In this document: positions 39,592 through 50,219 of the stretch, piece by piece
How the letters are laid out: every line of letters begins with the position of its first letter
How positions within the stretch are numbered: the stretch's first letter is position 1
Source: Thermoleophilia bacterium SCSIO 60948
GTDB lineage: Bacteria > Actinomycetota > Thermoleophilia > Solirubrobacterales > 70-9
Assembly: GCA_021496505.1 (NCBI GenBank)
Contig: CP053031.1
Coordinates: 2,162,001-2,226,000, forward strand
Reading direction: 5' to 3'
DNA length: 64,000 nt
Translations under genes and position numbers: made by a program
The notes under the pieces: generated by a model
What the model saw: the letters and a program-made list of their open reading frames with translations, nothing else
Database searches by the model: none
Told to the model about the DNA's origin: nothing

Positions 39592-40367
39592 CAGTCGTCC
39601 CGGTTTCGCTCGGCGATCAGCCGCAGCCCGGTCAAGGTGAGGTGGTCGTCGATCGCGTCGATCGTCTCGCAGAGCGGAGCAATCCGGCTCGCGAGCCCCC
39701 CGGTCGCCAGGAACGGGACTCCCTCCCCCAGCTCGTGCTCGATCCGCCGCGCGATCCCGTCGATCAGCCCGGCGAAGCCGTAGACGACGCCCGACTGGAT
39801 CGCCGTGCGGGTCGACTTGCCGATCGCAGTCGCCGGCTCTGCGAGGTCGATCCGCGGGATCCGCGCGCCGCGCTGCGTGAGCGCCGTCAGCGAGATCTCG
39901 ACGCCGGGGGCGATCGCGCCGCCGAGGTACTCGCCGGCGCCGGAGACGGCATCGAAGTTGATCCCCGTGCCGAAGTCGACGACGACGCAGGGCGCGCCGT
40001 AGCGCTCGTAGGCGGCGACGGCGTTGACGAGCCGGTCGGCGCCGACCTCGTAGGGGTTGTCGATCCGGATCGGCATGCCGGTGCGAATCCCCGGACCGAC
40101 CTCGAGGAAGGTCGTCGGCCCGCTCAGGTAGCGCTCGGCCATCAGCTCGTACTGGGCGCCGAGCGGTGGCACGACCGACGAGACGATCACCGTCTCGAAG
40201 GCGTCGAACTCGAGCCCGGAGAGCCGCATGAAGGCCGAGATCCGCTCGGCGAGCTCGTCGCCGGTCATCCCGGCGCGGGTCTGGAAGCGCCAGCTCTCGA
40301 CGTAGCGATCGCCGTCGAACGCGCCGAGATGGGTCTGCGTATTTCCGACGTCGACGGCGAGCAGCAT
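39591..40367 (-). CDS. coaX: Type III pantothenate kinase
   Basis: This 258-residue CoaX of the ASKHA fold phosphorylates pantothenate, the first step of CoA synthesis, and is insensitive to CoA feedback. The motifs are MLLAVDVGNTQTHLGAFDG (phosphate 1), IVSSVVPPL, the pantothenate site RTGMPIRIDNPYEVGADRLVNAVAAY, VVVDFGTGINFDAVS (phosphate 2) and LATGGLASRIA (adenosine). The start is ATG at 40367, confirmed by homology at the very N-terminus and by TATGCT eight bases upstream. The gene is coupled to dus by an ATGA overlap and divergent from a GST-like gene. Confidence 0.95.
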   Translation of the reverse strand: MLLAVDVGNTQTHLGAFDGDRYVESWRFQTRAGMTGDELAERISAFMRLSGLEFDAFETVIVSSVVPPLGAQYELMAERYLSGPTTFLEVGPGIRTGMPIRIDNPYEVGADRLVNAVAAYERYGAPCVVVDFGTGINFDAVSGAGEYLGGAIAPGVEISLTALTQRGARIPRIDLAEPATAIGKSTRTAIQSGVVYGFAGLIDGIARRIEHELGEGVPFLATGGLASRIAPLCETIDAIDDHLTLTGLRLIAERNRDD

Positions 40368-40375
40368 GGCCGCCG

Positions 40376-40403
40376 AGCATACGCCGAGGCGTGCAGGGAT
40401 AAT
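40376..40403. promoter_or_regulatory. Back-to-back leaderless promoters of coaX and the GST-like gene
   Basis: Minus strand: TATGCT (40381-40376), eight bases, coaX ATG. Plus strand: GATAAT (40398-40403), nine bases, GTG of the GST-like gene. The whole divergent region is only 45 bases. Confidence 0.5.
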
Positions 40404-40412
40404 GGGCGCCGC

Positions 40413-41156
40413 GTGGCGGTCAAGCTCTACACGATCCCCGGCTCGCACCCGGTCGTCGCGGTGCGGCGGATGCTGAAGCTCAAGGGCGTCGACTACGACC
40501 GCGTCGACCTGCTGCCCGTCCTCTCGCACGGGATCCTCCGCGCCATGCGCTTCCCGGCGCCGACCGTGCCCGCGCTCAAGCTCGAGGACGGCACGAAGAT
40601 CTCCGGATCGCGGGAGATCGCGCGCGAGCTCGACCGCCGCTACCCCGAACCGCCGCTGCTGCCGAGCGACCCCGCCGAGCGCGAGCGCGTGCTGGCGGCG
40701 GAGAGGTGGGGCGACGTCGAGCTCCAGACCGTCGTCCGGCGCCTGCTCTGGCCGGCGCTCGAGGTCGAGCCCGGAGCGATGATGAGCTTCGCGAAGGGCG
40801 CCAGCCTCGGCGTCCCAGACGCGATGGCGAAGCGGACCGCGGGCATCGTGGTCGCCGCCGAGAAACGGATGCACGGGGTCGACGCCGCCCAGGTCCGCAC
40901 CGACGTCACCGCGCTCCCCGGACTGCTCGACCGCGTCGACGAACTGATCGCCGAGGGGACGCTCGGCGATCCCGACACGGTCGCGGACTCGCCGAACGCG
41001 GCGGACCTGCAGATCGCCGCGTCCGTGCGGCTCGCGCTGTGCCTCGACGAGCTCCACGACGAGCTGATGGCGCGTCCGGCGGGTCGCCACGCGATGGCGC
41101 TCTTCCCGCACTACCCCGGCAAGGTTCCGGCGGGCGGGCTCGCGAAGTACCGCTGA
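40413..41156 (+). CDS. Glutathione S-transferase-like protein
   Basis: This 247-residue protein has a thioredoxin-fold N-terminal domain (VKLYTIPGSHPVVAVRRMLKLKGVDYDRVDL, TVPALKLEDGTKISGSREIARELDRRYP) and an all-helical C-terminal domain (DPAERERVLAAERWGDVEL to the end), the canonical soluble GST layout. The ISGSREI stretch takes the place of the glutathione-binding SxxI motif. Actinobacteria usually make mycothiol rather than glutathione, so the thiol used is uncertain. The GTG at 40413 lacks a ribosome-binding site, and a GATAAT nine bases upstream suggests a leaderless transcript. The product is probably cytoplasmic and its role unknown. Confidence 0.85.
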   Translation: MAVKLYTIPGSHPVVAVRRMLKLKGVDYDRVDLLPVLSHGILRAMRFPAPTVPALKLEDGTKISGSREIARELDRRYPEPPLLPSDPAERERVLAAERWGDVELQTVVRRLLWPALEVEPGAMMSFAKGASLGVPDAMAKRTAGIVVAAEKRMHGVDAAQVRTDVTALPGLLDRVDELIAEGTLGDPDTVADSPNAADLQIAASVRLALCLDELHDELMARPAGRHAMALFPHYPGKVPAGGLAKYR

Positions 41157-41171
41157 TCCGGCGGCGCGGCG

Positions 41172-41672
41172 CTAGCCGACCGGCAGCGGCGGGCCCGCCA
41201 GCTCGACGTCCTGACCCGCCCCGAGGTCGTCGAGCGCGATCACGAGCGAGGTGCCGTCGGGCAGGGTGAGGCCGGGATCGAGCTCGAGCAGCGGAATCAG
41301 TACGAAGCGCCGGCTCGTGACCTCGCGGTGCGGCAGGCGCAGGCGGTCGGTCTCGAGCTCGATCTCGCCGAGCAGCAGCAGGTCGATGTCGAGCGGGCGC
41401 GGCGAGTGGCGCGGCGCCTCGGGGTCGCGGCCGAGATCGAGCTCGATCCGCTTGCAGACGTCGAGCAGCTCCTCCGGCGCGAGCTCGGTCTCGACCTGGA
41501 GCGCGGCGTTCAGGAAGTCGGGCTGGTCGAGGACCTCGCCGACGGGCTCGGTCCTGTAGAGCGACGAGCAGGCGAGGACCTCCACCCCGGCCTCGCGCAG
41601 CGCCGCGATCCCGGCCGCCAGGTTCTCGCGCGGCTCGCCGACGTTCGAGCCGAGCCCGAGGTAGCCGACCAC
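41172..41672 (-). CDS. folK: 2-amino-4-hydroxy-6-hydroxymethyldihydropteridine diphosphokinase
   Basis: This 166-residue FolK moves pyrophosphate from ATP to hydroxymethyl-dihydropterin just before the dihydropteroate synthase step. Its motifs are YLGLGSNVGEPRENL (start), SSLYRTEPVGEVLDQPDFLNAA, the metal and pterin motif RHSPRPLDIDLLLLGE and LRLPHREVTSRRFVLIPLLEL. It lies six bases after folB, the last gene of the ftsH-folP-folB-folK run. A GTG start at 41672 fits the family N-terminus. It ends 15 bases before the convergent GST-like gene. Confidence 0.95.
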   Translation of the reverse strand: MVGYLGLGSNVGEPRENLAAGIAALREAGVEVLACSSLYRTEPVGEVLDQPDFLNAALQVETELAPEELLDVCKRIELDLGRDPEAPRHSPRPLDIDLLLLGEIELETDRLRLPHREVTSRRFVLIPLLELDPGLTLPDGTSLVIALDDLGAGQDVELAGPPLPVG

Positions 41673-41678
41673 GGCCGG

Positions 41679-42116
41679 CTACTCGTCCTCGAGGTCCGAC
41701 TCGTCGAGGGCGTCGTCGAGGTCGGCCTCGACCGCACCCTCGCGCACGACCTCGACGGCGACCGAGCCGATCGCGACCGGCAGCGGTGGCTCGGGCTTCG
41801 TCGCCTTGACGCGCACCTGGACCGTCTCCCAGCGCTCGGCGATCCGCTCGGCGATCACGTGGCAGAGCCGCTCGAGCGTCTTGTAGCTGCGCTCGGTCGC
41901 GGTCAGCGAGACGAGATCGACGACCTCGCCGTAGTCGACCGTGTCCTCGACGCGATCGGTCAGGATCGCGTCGCACGCGGCGACCTCGAAGTCGATGTCG
42001 AGCTCGAGCCGCTGGCCGATCTCGCGCTCGGCCTCGCTGACGCCGTGGTGCGTGTAGAGCGACAGCGCCTCGATCTCGACGCTCACGGTCGTGAAGTCCT
42101 CGTCCGCACCGCTCAC
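41679..42116 (-). CDS. folB: Dihydroneopterin aldolase
   Basis: This 145-residue FolB converts dihydroneopterin to hydroxymethyl-dihydropterin and glycolaldehyde. EIEALSLYTHHGVSEAEREIGQRLELDIDFEV is the diagnostic opening; TVDYGEVVDLV, SYKTLERLCHVIAERI and the catalytic lysine in VRVKATKPEPPLP follow. I start it at the GTG of 42116, which forms a GTGA overlap with the folP stop; an ATG eight codons upstream would lie inside folP. The C-terminal tail after the core is acidic (EADLDDALDESDLEDE) and a little longer than usual. Confidence 0.93.
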   Translation of the reverse strand: MSGADEDFTTVSVEIEALSLYTHHGVSEAEREIGQRLELDIDFEVAACDAILTDRVEDTVDYGEVVDLVSLTATERSYKTLERLCHVIAERIAERWETVQVRVKATKPEPPLPVAIGSVAVEVVREGAVEADLDDALDESDLEDE

Positions 42117-42928
42117 GCGGCCACCCCCTCGTCTCGCCATCTCGCGCCGCCCGAGACGACCGCCGCGACCCGCAGCGCGCGCCTGATCTCGTCCGGCTCG
42201 TGGACCCGCAGGACGTCGGCGCCCGAGAGCGCGGCCGCCACGTTCGAGGCGATCGTCCCGCCGAGCCGGTCGCCCACCTCGCGCCCGGTGATCCTGCCGA
42301 TGAAGCCCTTGCGCGACGTGCCGACCACGAGCGGGACCCCGAGCGAGCGCAGCTCTCCGAGCCGCGACAGCAGCTCGAGGTTGTGGTCGGTCGTCTTGCC
42401 GAACCCGATCCCCGGGTCGGCCATCACCCGTTCGCGCTCGACCCCGGCCGCGACGGCCGCGTCGATTCGCTCGGCGAGGAACTCACCGACCTCGGCGACG
42501 ACGTCGTCGTAGCGCGGGTCGTCCTGCATCGTCCGCGGTTCGCCGAGCATGTGCATCACGATCACCTCGCAGCCCCGCTCGGCGCAGAGCGGCGCCATCT
42601 CAGGGTCGCCGCGCAGCGCGGTGACGTCGTTGACGATCCGGGCCCCCGCATCGAGCGCGGCGCGCGCCACGGCGGCCTTCGAGGTGTCGATCGACACCGT
42701 GTGCCCGGCACCGGAGAGCGCCGCAACGACGGGCTCCGTGCGCGCCAGCTCGGCGGACTCGGAGACGGGGTCGGCGCCGGGACGGGTCGACTCGCCGCCG
42801 ACGTCGAGGATCTCGGCGCCCTGCTCGGCGAGCTCGTCGCCGTGGCGCACGGCGGCCTCACGGTCGAGGTAGAGCCCGCCGTCGGAGAACGAGTCGGGCG
42901 TCGCGTTGAGGATCCCCATCAGCCGCAC
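42113..42928 (-). CDS. folP: Dihydropteroate synthase
   Basis: This 271-residue TIM-barrel enzyme joins hydroxymethyl-dihydropterin pyrophosphate and p-aminobenzoate, the sulfonamide target. MGILNATPDSFSDGG, DVGGESTRPGADPVS, SIDTSKAAVARAALDAGARIVNDVTAL, VIVMHMLGEPRTMQ, DPGIGFGKTTDHNLELL, GTSRKGFIG and VLRVHEPDEIRRALRVAAVV are the full motif series. It is 27 bases downstream of ftsH and coupled to folB by GTGA. The GTG start at 42928 gives MRLMGILN. No p-aminobenzoate synthase genes are in the window. Confidence 0.96.
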   Translation of the reverse strand: MRLMGILNATPDSFSDGGLYLDREAAVRHGDELAEQGAEILDVGGESTRPGADPVSESAELARTEPVVAALSGAGHTVSIDTSKAAVARAALDAGARIVNDVTALRGDPEMAPLCAERGCEVIVMHMLGEPRTMQDDPRYDDVVAEVGEFLAERIDAAVAAGVERERVMADPGIGFGKTTDHNLELLSRLGELRSLGVPLVVGTSRKGFIGRITGREVGDRLGGTIASNVAAALSGADVLRVHEPDEIRRALRVAAVVSGGARWRDEGVAA

Positions 42929-42955
42929 GGGGAATGAGTATGGCCCGGCCGACCG

Positions 42956-44941
<1,986 letters not shown>

Positions 44942-45045
44942 CTATGACACCCCGTTGGGGCCCGGGGTTGAGGCTCTGTGAGCAGGCACGAGAAGAGTCA
45001 GCGTACCAAGGCCGGTCCGCTTGCCATTCGGCTTTAGGGGGCCTT

Positions 45046-45594
45046 TCAGCTCGGCTGATCGCCGTCTTGCACGACGGCGACGTAGGGCAGGTTGCGATGG
45101 CGCTGGGCGTGATCGAGCCCGTAGCCGATCGCGAACTTGTCCGGGATCTCGAAGCCGACGTAGCGAATCGGGATCTCGACCCGCCGCCGCTCGGGCTTGG
45201 TCAGCAGCGCGCAGACCTCGAGCGAGCGCGGCTCTCGGGCCCTCAGGTTCTTCATCAGGTAGTGGAGCGTGAGGCCCGAGTCGATGATGTCCTCGACGAT
45301 CAGCACGTCGCGGTCGTTGATCGCCGCGTCGAGGTCCTTGAGGATCCGCACGACGCCGGAGGAGTCCGTCGCCGAGCCGTAGCTCGAGACCGCCATGAAG
45401 TCGATCTCGACCGGGACCTTGATCTCTCTCATCAGGTCGGCGATGAACAGCACCGCGCCCTTGAGGACGCCGATCAGCAGCAGGTCGCGGCCCGCGTAGT
45501 CGGCCGAGATCTGCGCGCCGAGCTCGGCGGTGCGCTTCGCGAGCTCGGATTCCGAGACGAGGACCTCTCCGACCTGCCCAGGGCCTGCCTCCAC
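45046..45594 (-). CDS. hpt: Hypoxanthine phosphoribosyltransferase
   Basis: This 182-residue purine salvage enzyme converts hypoxanthine or guanine and PRPP to IMP or GMP. The PRPP loop VLIVEDIIDSGLTLHYLM is perfect; LLLIGVLKGAVLFIADLMRE (start of the core), FMAVSSYGSATDSSG and the purine-binding end KFAIGYGLDHAQRHRNLPYVAV confirm the family. The GTG at 45594 is preceded by TAGACT and eight bases, so a leaderless start is likely. It lies between tilS and ftsH, the conserved tilS-hpt-ftsH order. A 6-bp AAGGCC/GGCCTT stem just after the stop (45008-45045) is a weak terminator candidate. Confidence 0.95.
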   Translation of the reverse strand: MEAGPGQVGEVLVSESELAKRTAELGAQISADYAGRDLLLIGVLKGAVLFIADLMREIKVPVEIDFMAVSSYGSATDSSGVVRILKDLDAAINDRDVLIVEDIIDSGLTLHYLMKNLRAREPRSLEVCALLTKPERRRVEIPIRYVGFEIPDKFAIGYGLDHAQRHRNLPYVAVVQDGDQPS

Positions 45595-45602
45595 CGCGCG
45601 GC

Positions 45603-45608
45603 AGTCTA
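45603..45608 (-). promoter_or_regulatory. -10-like TAGACT, leaderless hpt start
   Basis: TAGACT, eight bases, GTG, the same hexamer and distance as before the ABC ATPase gene at 1865. Confidence 0.5.
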
Positions 45609-45652
45609 GGTCCGATGGCTCCGGCGTGCGGAGCGACCCCTCCGGTCGGGCG

Positions 45653-47011
45653 CTAGGCGGCCGGGCGCGCGGTCAGCACGACCGTCTCGCCCCCGGTCAC
45701 GGGGAGCCTGAAGTCGTCGGAGATCGCGACGCCGGCGACCCACGCGATCCGGCCGCCGGCGACGACCACCGGCAGGCTGTCTCGCAGCGAGCGCGGGACG
45801 CCGCGGTCGGTGAACAGGTCGCCTAGCGTCTTCGTGCCGCGCATGCCGAGCGGGCGGATCCGGTCGCCCTCGCGCCAGGTCCGGACCTCGACGCTGCCGC
45901 CGAGCGCGCGGGCGTCGAGCGTCGAGAGCCCGGGCTCGATCCGGTCCGAGACGCCCGCGACCTGGGCTTGGACCTCCCAGTCGCCGACCCGGCAGGCGCC
46001 GGGGACACTCATCGAGACCGCGGGATGGACCGCCGGGGAGGCGTCGAGCGCGCCGGCGACCTCGAAGCGGACCCAACCGCTCTCGCAGACGGCGCGAACG
46101 CCGCCACCGATCTCGACGGTCCCGCCCTCGGGGCTCTGGGAGAGGCGAAGGATCTCGGCCGTCCGGCGGCGGTTCAGGGCCACCGTGCGGCCCGCGGCGC
46201 GCTCGGCGAGCATGCGCATGCAGACGCGGGCGAGCGCCGCGCCGCCCCAGGAGAGCTCGATCGGCCGCACCGCGGTGGCCCCGGCCCCGGCTCCGGCGCG
46301 CTCCAGCGCGTCGAGCGCGACGCGCTCGATCAGCCCGGCCTCCTCGAGCATCTCGGCCTGGGTCTCGGCGATGTTTCGCTGCGCGCGCTCGCCGACGGCC
46401 TCGAGCTCGGGCAGGACGCGGGCGCGGATCCGGTTGCGGGCGTAGCCGAGGTCGGCGTTCGACTCGTCGTCGTCGTAGGCGAGCCCGGACTCGGCGGCGA
46501 AGGCGCGCGAGTCGTCGCGCTCGAGCGCGAGCAGCGGGCGGACCACCCAGCCGTTTCGCGCCCGCATCCCGAGCAGCGAGCGGCTGCCGGGCGAGGCGGC
46601 GAGGCGGTAGATGAATGTCTCGGCGAGGTCGGTGCGCGTGTGGCCGGTCGCGATCCAGTCGCCGGCCGTGCGCTCACGCAGCCGCTCGGCGGCGTCGTAG
46701 CGGGCCTGGCGCGCGGCGTCCTGAAGGTTGCCGGAGGCCGGCAGCCGGACGCGCTCGACGTGGAGGTCGATTCGCAGCGCGGCGCAGAGCCGGCGGCAGG
46801 TCGCCTCGTCGCGGTCCGACGTCGGGCGCAGGCCGTAGTTGACGTGGAGCGCGTGGACGCGCTCGGGTCCGAGCGCGCGTGTCAGCCCCGCGGCGAGGCA
46901 GGCCGAATCGGCGCCGCCGGAGATCATCGCGACGCCGTGCGTCCCGTCCGGGACGAGACGAGAACGGCGCACGACCTCAGACAGGGCTTCGACCGCCTCG
47001 ACTCGCACCAC
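45653..47011 (-). CDS. tilS: tRNA(Ile)-lysidine synthetase
   Basis: This 452-residue N-type ATP pyrophosphatase attaches lysine to C34 of tRNA-Ile2 so that it reads AUA. The PP-loop is VAMISGGADSACLAAGL. GHTRTDLAETFIYRLAASPGSRSLLGM carries the RT-D and lysine-binding features, and the later NADLGYARNRIRARVLPEL stretch is TilS-specific; the C-terminal domain (VEVRTWREGDRIRPLGMRGTKTLGDLFTDRGVP) is complete. It starts with a double GTG at 47011 preceded by TAGCAT and six bases. It is first in the tilS, hpt, ftsH series, although hpt also has its own promoter motif. Confidence 0.95.
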   Translation of the reverse strand: MVRVEAVEALSEVVRRSRLVPDGTHGVAMISGGADSACLAAGLTRALGPERVHALHVNYGLRPTSDRDEATCRRLCAALRIDLHVERVRLPASGNLQDAARQARYDAAERLRERTAGDWIATGHTRTDLAETFIYRLAASPGSRSLLGMRARNGWVVRPLLALERDDSRAFAAESGLAYDDDESNADLGYARNRIRARVLPELEAVGERAQRNIAETQAEMLEEAGLIERVALDALERAGAGAGATAVRPIELSWGGAALARVCMRMLAERAAGRTVALNRRRTAEILRLSQSPEGGTVEIGGGVRAVCESGWVRFEVAGALDASPAVHPAVSMSVPGACRVGDWEVQAQVAGVSDRIEPGLSTLDARALGGSVEVRTWREGDRIRPLGMRGTKTLGDLFTDRGVPRSLRDSLPVVVAGGRIAWVAGVAISDDFRLPVTGGETVVLTARPAA

Positions 47012-47017
47012 GTCGCG

Positions 47018-47023
47018 ATGCTA
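47018..47023 (-). promoter_or_regulatory. -10-like TAGCAT, leaderless tilS start
   Basis: TAGCAT, six bases, GTG-GTG at 47011. The region upstream is the long hairpin at 47065-47123. Confidence 0.5.
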
Positions 47024-47064
47024 CGCGGCGCGAGGACGGATTCCTTCCTGCTCGCACGAGCAAT

Positions 47065-47123
47065 CCGCGTTCGAGCGACGATTCGCCGCCACCTGGTGGC
47101 CGCGGATCGTCGCTCGAGCGTGG
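47065..47123. repeat. Long intergenic hairpin between the adenylate cyclase and tilS genes
   Basis: Arms 47065-47082 and 47106-47123 pair over 18 positions; four more pairs (47083-47086 with 47102-47105), one mismatch and GCCACC/GGTGGC complete an almost continuous stem. The three wobble positions (47067/47121, 47070/47118, 47083/47105) are U-G in plus-strand RNA. It could terminate the cyclase gene, whose stop is 80 bases away, but its fold is better on the opposite strand. Confidence 0.55.
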
Positions 47124-47202
47124 CCCGGGCCGCGGACCGCGAAGGGGCGTGTCGCAGCGGTGCCGCGGCTCCGCGCGCCGGAGCGCCGGCGCCGCCGGAG
47201 CG

Positions 47203-48408
47203 CTACTCGGGGCCGGTCGCCTTGGAGACCGCGGTGAACAGCTCGACCGGGGCCGGGAAGCCCTTCAGCTCGACGGCGCCGATCGGCTCGAACTCGAGGT
47301 AGTCGACCCCGTGGGTCGCCTCGAGGATCGACTCGGTGACCATCACCTCGCCGGCCAGCGCACGGTTGACGATCCGGTGGGCGAGGTTGACCTCGGTCCC
47401 GAAGTAGTCGCCGTCGCGGTAGACGGCGCGGCCGTGGTGGAGCCCGACCCGCGGCTTCGGGCGCTCGGAGAACAGCGTCAGGAAGCCGACGGCCCATTCG
47501 GTCAGCATCGACGCGTCAGGCGAGACGACCATCACCTCGTCGCCGATCGTCTTGACGATCAGAGCCTCGGAGGGCAGCGTCGACTCGACCGTCTCGACGA
47601 AGCGCTCGATCAGACCGATCGCCTCCTCGTCGCCCTCCTCCTCCGTGTAGCGGGTGAAACCGGTCAGGTCGATGAAGCAGAACGTCATCTGGACGTGGCC
47701 GAGGCCCGTCTCGAGGTCGCCGGCGAAGTCCGTCTCCATGTGGCCGACGACGTCCTGCTCCAGGTAGAAGCGCAGGTAGCGCTCGTGGACGTAGCGCATC
47801 AGCGGGGCGGTCGCCGGGAGCAGCGAGCTGACCATGCCCTCCATCTGGGTCGCGATCTCGGCCGCGCCGACGCCGTCTCGGATCATCGGCTCGTGGACGA
47901 AGAGGTGGAACAGCCGCACCTCGGCCTCGGCGATCTTGCGGATCGACTGCGCGTAGACACGGACGAGCTGGAGCACCGCGACGAGCGGCATCCCGTCCTC
48001 GAGCGTCCCCGCGACGAGCTTCATCGCCTCGACGTCCTCGTCGGTCAGCGTCGTCGAGAGCTCCGAGGGGGTGCCGAGCATCACCTGGATGCGCTCGACG
48101 AGCTCGGCCTCGAGGCCGGCGCTCTCGGCCGCGTCGGCGAGGGTGCGGGAGCGCTCGCGACCCGGCAGCAGCTCCTCGACGAACCCGAACGCGAGCCGCC
48201 CGTCGCTGACGGCCTTTCGCAGCTCGTCGAGTGAGTGGCCGCGCTCGCGCATCCGGGCGACGACCCGGGCCTGCGCCGCCGCCGCCCGGGTCCAGTTGTG
48301 GCGACGGACACGCAGCACGCGCCTTCGGACCCAGTCCTCGAGCGTCTCGACGTCGACGCCCGAGATCTCGGCCGCCTCCTCGATGCTTATGTATTCGTCC
48401 CCCGCCAA
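47203..48408 (-). CDS. Class III adenylate cyclase with N-terminal MerR-like domain
   Basis: This 401-residue protein has residues about 5-80 that look like a MerR winged helix (YISIEEAAEISGVDVETLEDWVRRR, then RERGHSLDELRKAVSDGRLAFGF), a helical middle region of about 140 residues, and a class III cyclase domain from about 235. All catalytic positions are present: metal aspartates D247 (FIDLTGF) and D290 (VKTIGDEVMVV), the adenine-selecting pair K286 and D334, and N341/R345 (VNLAHRIVN). So it should make cAMP rather than cGMP. The N-terminus resembles the regulatory part of mycobacterial Rv1264-type cyclases. The start is TTG at 48408. What it senses is unknown. Confidence 0.88.
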   Translation of the reverse strand: MAGDEYISIEEAAEISGVDVETLEDWVRRRVLRVRRHNWTRAAAAQARVVARMRERGHSLDELRKAVSDGRLAFGFVEELLPGRERSRTLADAAESAGLEAELVERIQVMLGTPSELSTTLTDEDVEAMKLVAGTLEDGMPLVAVLQLVRVYAQSIRKIAEAEVRLFHLFVHEPMIRDGVGAAEIATQMEGMVSSLLPATAPLMRYVHERYLRFYLEQDVVGHMETDFAGDLETGLGHVQMTFCFIDLTGFTRYTEEEGDEEAIGLIERFVETVESTLPSEALIVKTIGDEVMVVSPDASMLTEWAVGFLTLFSERPKPRVGLHHGRAVYRDGDYFGTEVNLAHRIVNRALAGEVMVTESILEATHGVDYLEFEPIGAVELKGFPAPVELFTAVSKATGPE

Positions 48409-48420
48409 TCGCGCTTGCGA

Positions 48421-48903
48421 TTACAACGGACGCGTGCGGTCGCCGGCGAGTCCGGGAAAGCTCGTCCCGACGAGCTTGCGGTAGGGCTCGGAGATCAGCC
48501 GCACGGCCGGCAGGGCCGCGAGCGCGGCGCTCGCCCCGCCCGAGACGCGTGCCCGGCCGCGCGCGACCGCGACGGGCAGGCTCTCGCGGCCGAGCAGCCA
48601 GCGGTTGGCGGTCTCGGCTCCCATCGCGAGCTCCAGGGCGCCCTCGCGCGGCGACTCATCCGGAGCGAGGAATCGCCACGCGATGACCTCGTCGGGGTCG
48701 CTCGACGAGCCGATCTCGAGCCGCTCGTCGAACTCGTCGAGGGCGAGGCAGAGGTGGACGCCGACGGCGCGAAGGCGCGCCGCGACGGTCTCGTCGCGAC
48801 GGACCTCCTCGAGCGTCTCGAGCAGAGCGCCGCGAAGCTCGTTCGGGTCGAACCGAGATCCGCGGGCGGCGCGATCCTCGATTTCGGCGCTCGTTGCCTC
48901 CAC
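48421..48903 (-). CDS. SCP2 sterol-transfer-like domain protein
   Basis: This is a 160-residue protein. The second half (LELAMGAETANRWLLGRESLPVAVARGRARVSGGASAALAALPAVRLI) follows the SCP2 pattern, in which a beta sheet and helix form a lipid-binding tunnel with the 'G...g.v.G....l..l' ending. The N-terminal half is helical and acidic. Its partner and ligand are unknown. The GTG at 48903 is preceded by TATCTT and six bases, so it starts a leaderless transcript. The adenylate cyclase TTG start follows 12 bases after its stop, which suggests a two-gene operon with the cyclase second. The family call is moderate. Confidence 0.6.
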   Translation of the reverse strand: MEATSAEIEDRAARGSRFDPNELRGALLETLEEVRRDETVAARLRAVGVHLCLALDEFDERLEIGSSSDPDEVIAWRFLAPDESPREGALELAMGAETANRWLLGRESLPVAVARGRARVSGGASAALAALPAVRLISEPYRKLVGTSFPGLAGDRTRPL

Positions 48904-48909
48904 CGGTCG

Positions 48910-48915
48910 AAGATA
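48910..48915 (-). promoter_or_regulatory. -10-like TATCTT, leaderless start of the SCP2-like/cyclase operon
   Basis: TATCTT, six bases, GTG at 48903 on the minus strand. Confidence 0.5.
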
Positions 48916-48954
48916 GCGCCGCGCCCCAGCGCCCGCGTCGCGGCCCGCGCCGCT

Positions 48955-49268
48955 CTAGGACGCCAGTCCGAGCCCGATGATCCCGGCTGCGATCAGCGCG
49001 ATGCTGGCGATCCGCAGGGCGTCGGCGCTCTCACCGAGCATCGTGATCCCGACGATCGCCGTCCCGACGGCTCCGATGCCGGTCCAGACCGCGTAGCCGG
49101 TGCCGACCGGGAGCTCGCGCAGGGCGAGCGCCAGCAGGACCATGCTGGCGACGAGCGCGACGACGAAGACGACGGTCGCGGGCAGCTTCGAGAACCCGTC
49201 GGAGCCCTTGAGCGCCAACGCCCACACGACCTCGAGCAGACCCGCGCCGATCAACAGCACCCAGGCCA

Positions 49269-49269
<1 letters not shown>
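48955..49269 (-). CDS. Small multidrug resistance (SMR) family transporter, SugE/Gdx-like
   Basis: This 104-residue protein has four membrane helices. The essential glutamate in the first helix is E13 (GAGLLEVVWALALKGSDGFSK), and the third-helix signature is LPVGTGYAVWTGIGAVGTAIVG. The WALALK sequence after the glutamate and the single gene suggest the SugE/Gdx guanidinium exporter subgroup rather than EmrE, but the two overlap. The ATG overlaps the stop of the acyltransferase gene (ATGA). No guanidine riboswitch precedes the operon, so drug or guanidinium export is unresolved. Confidence 0.88.
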
Positions 49270-50215
<946 letters not shown>

Positions 50216-50219
<4 letters not shown>

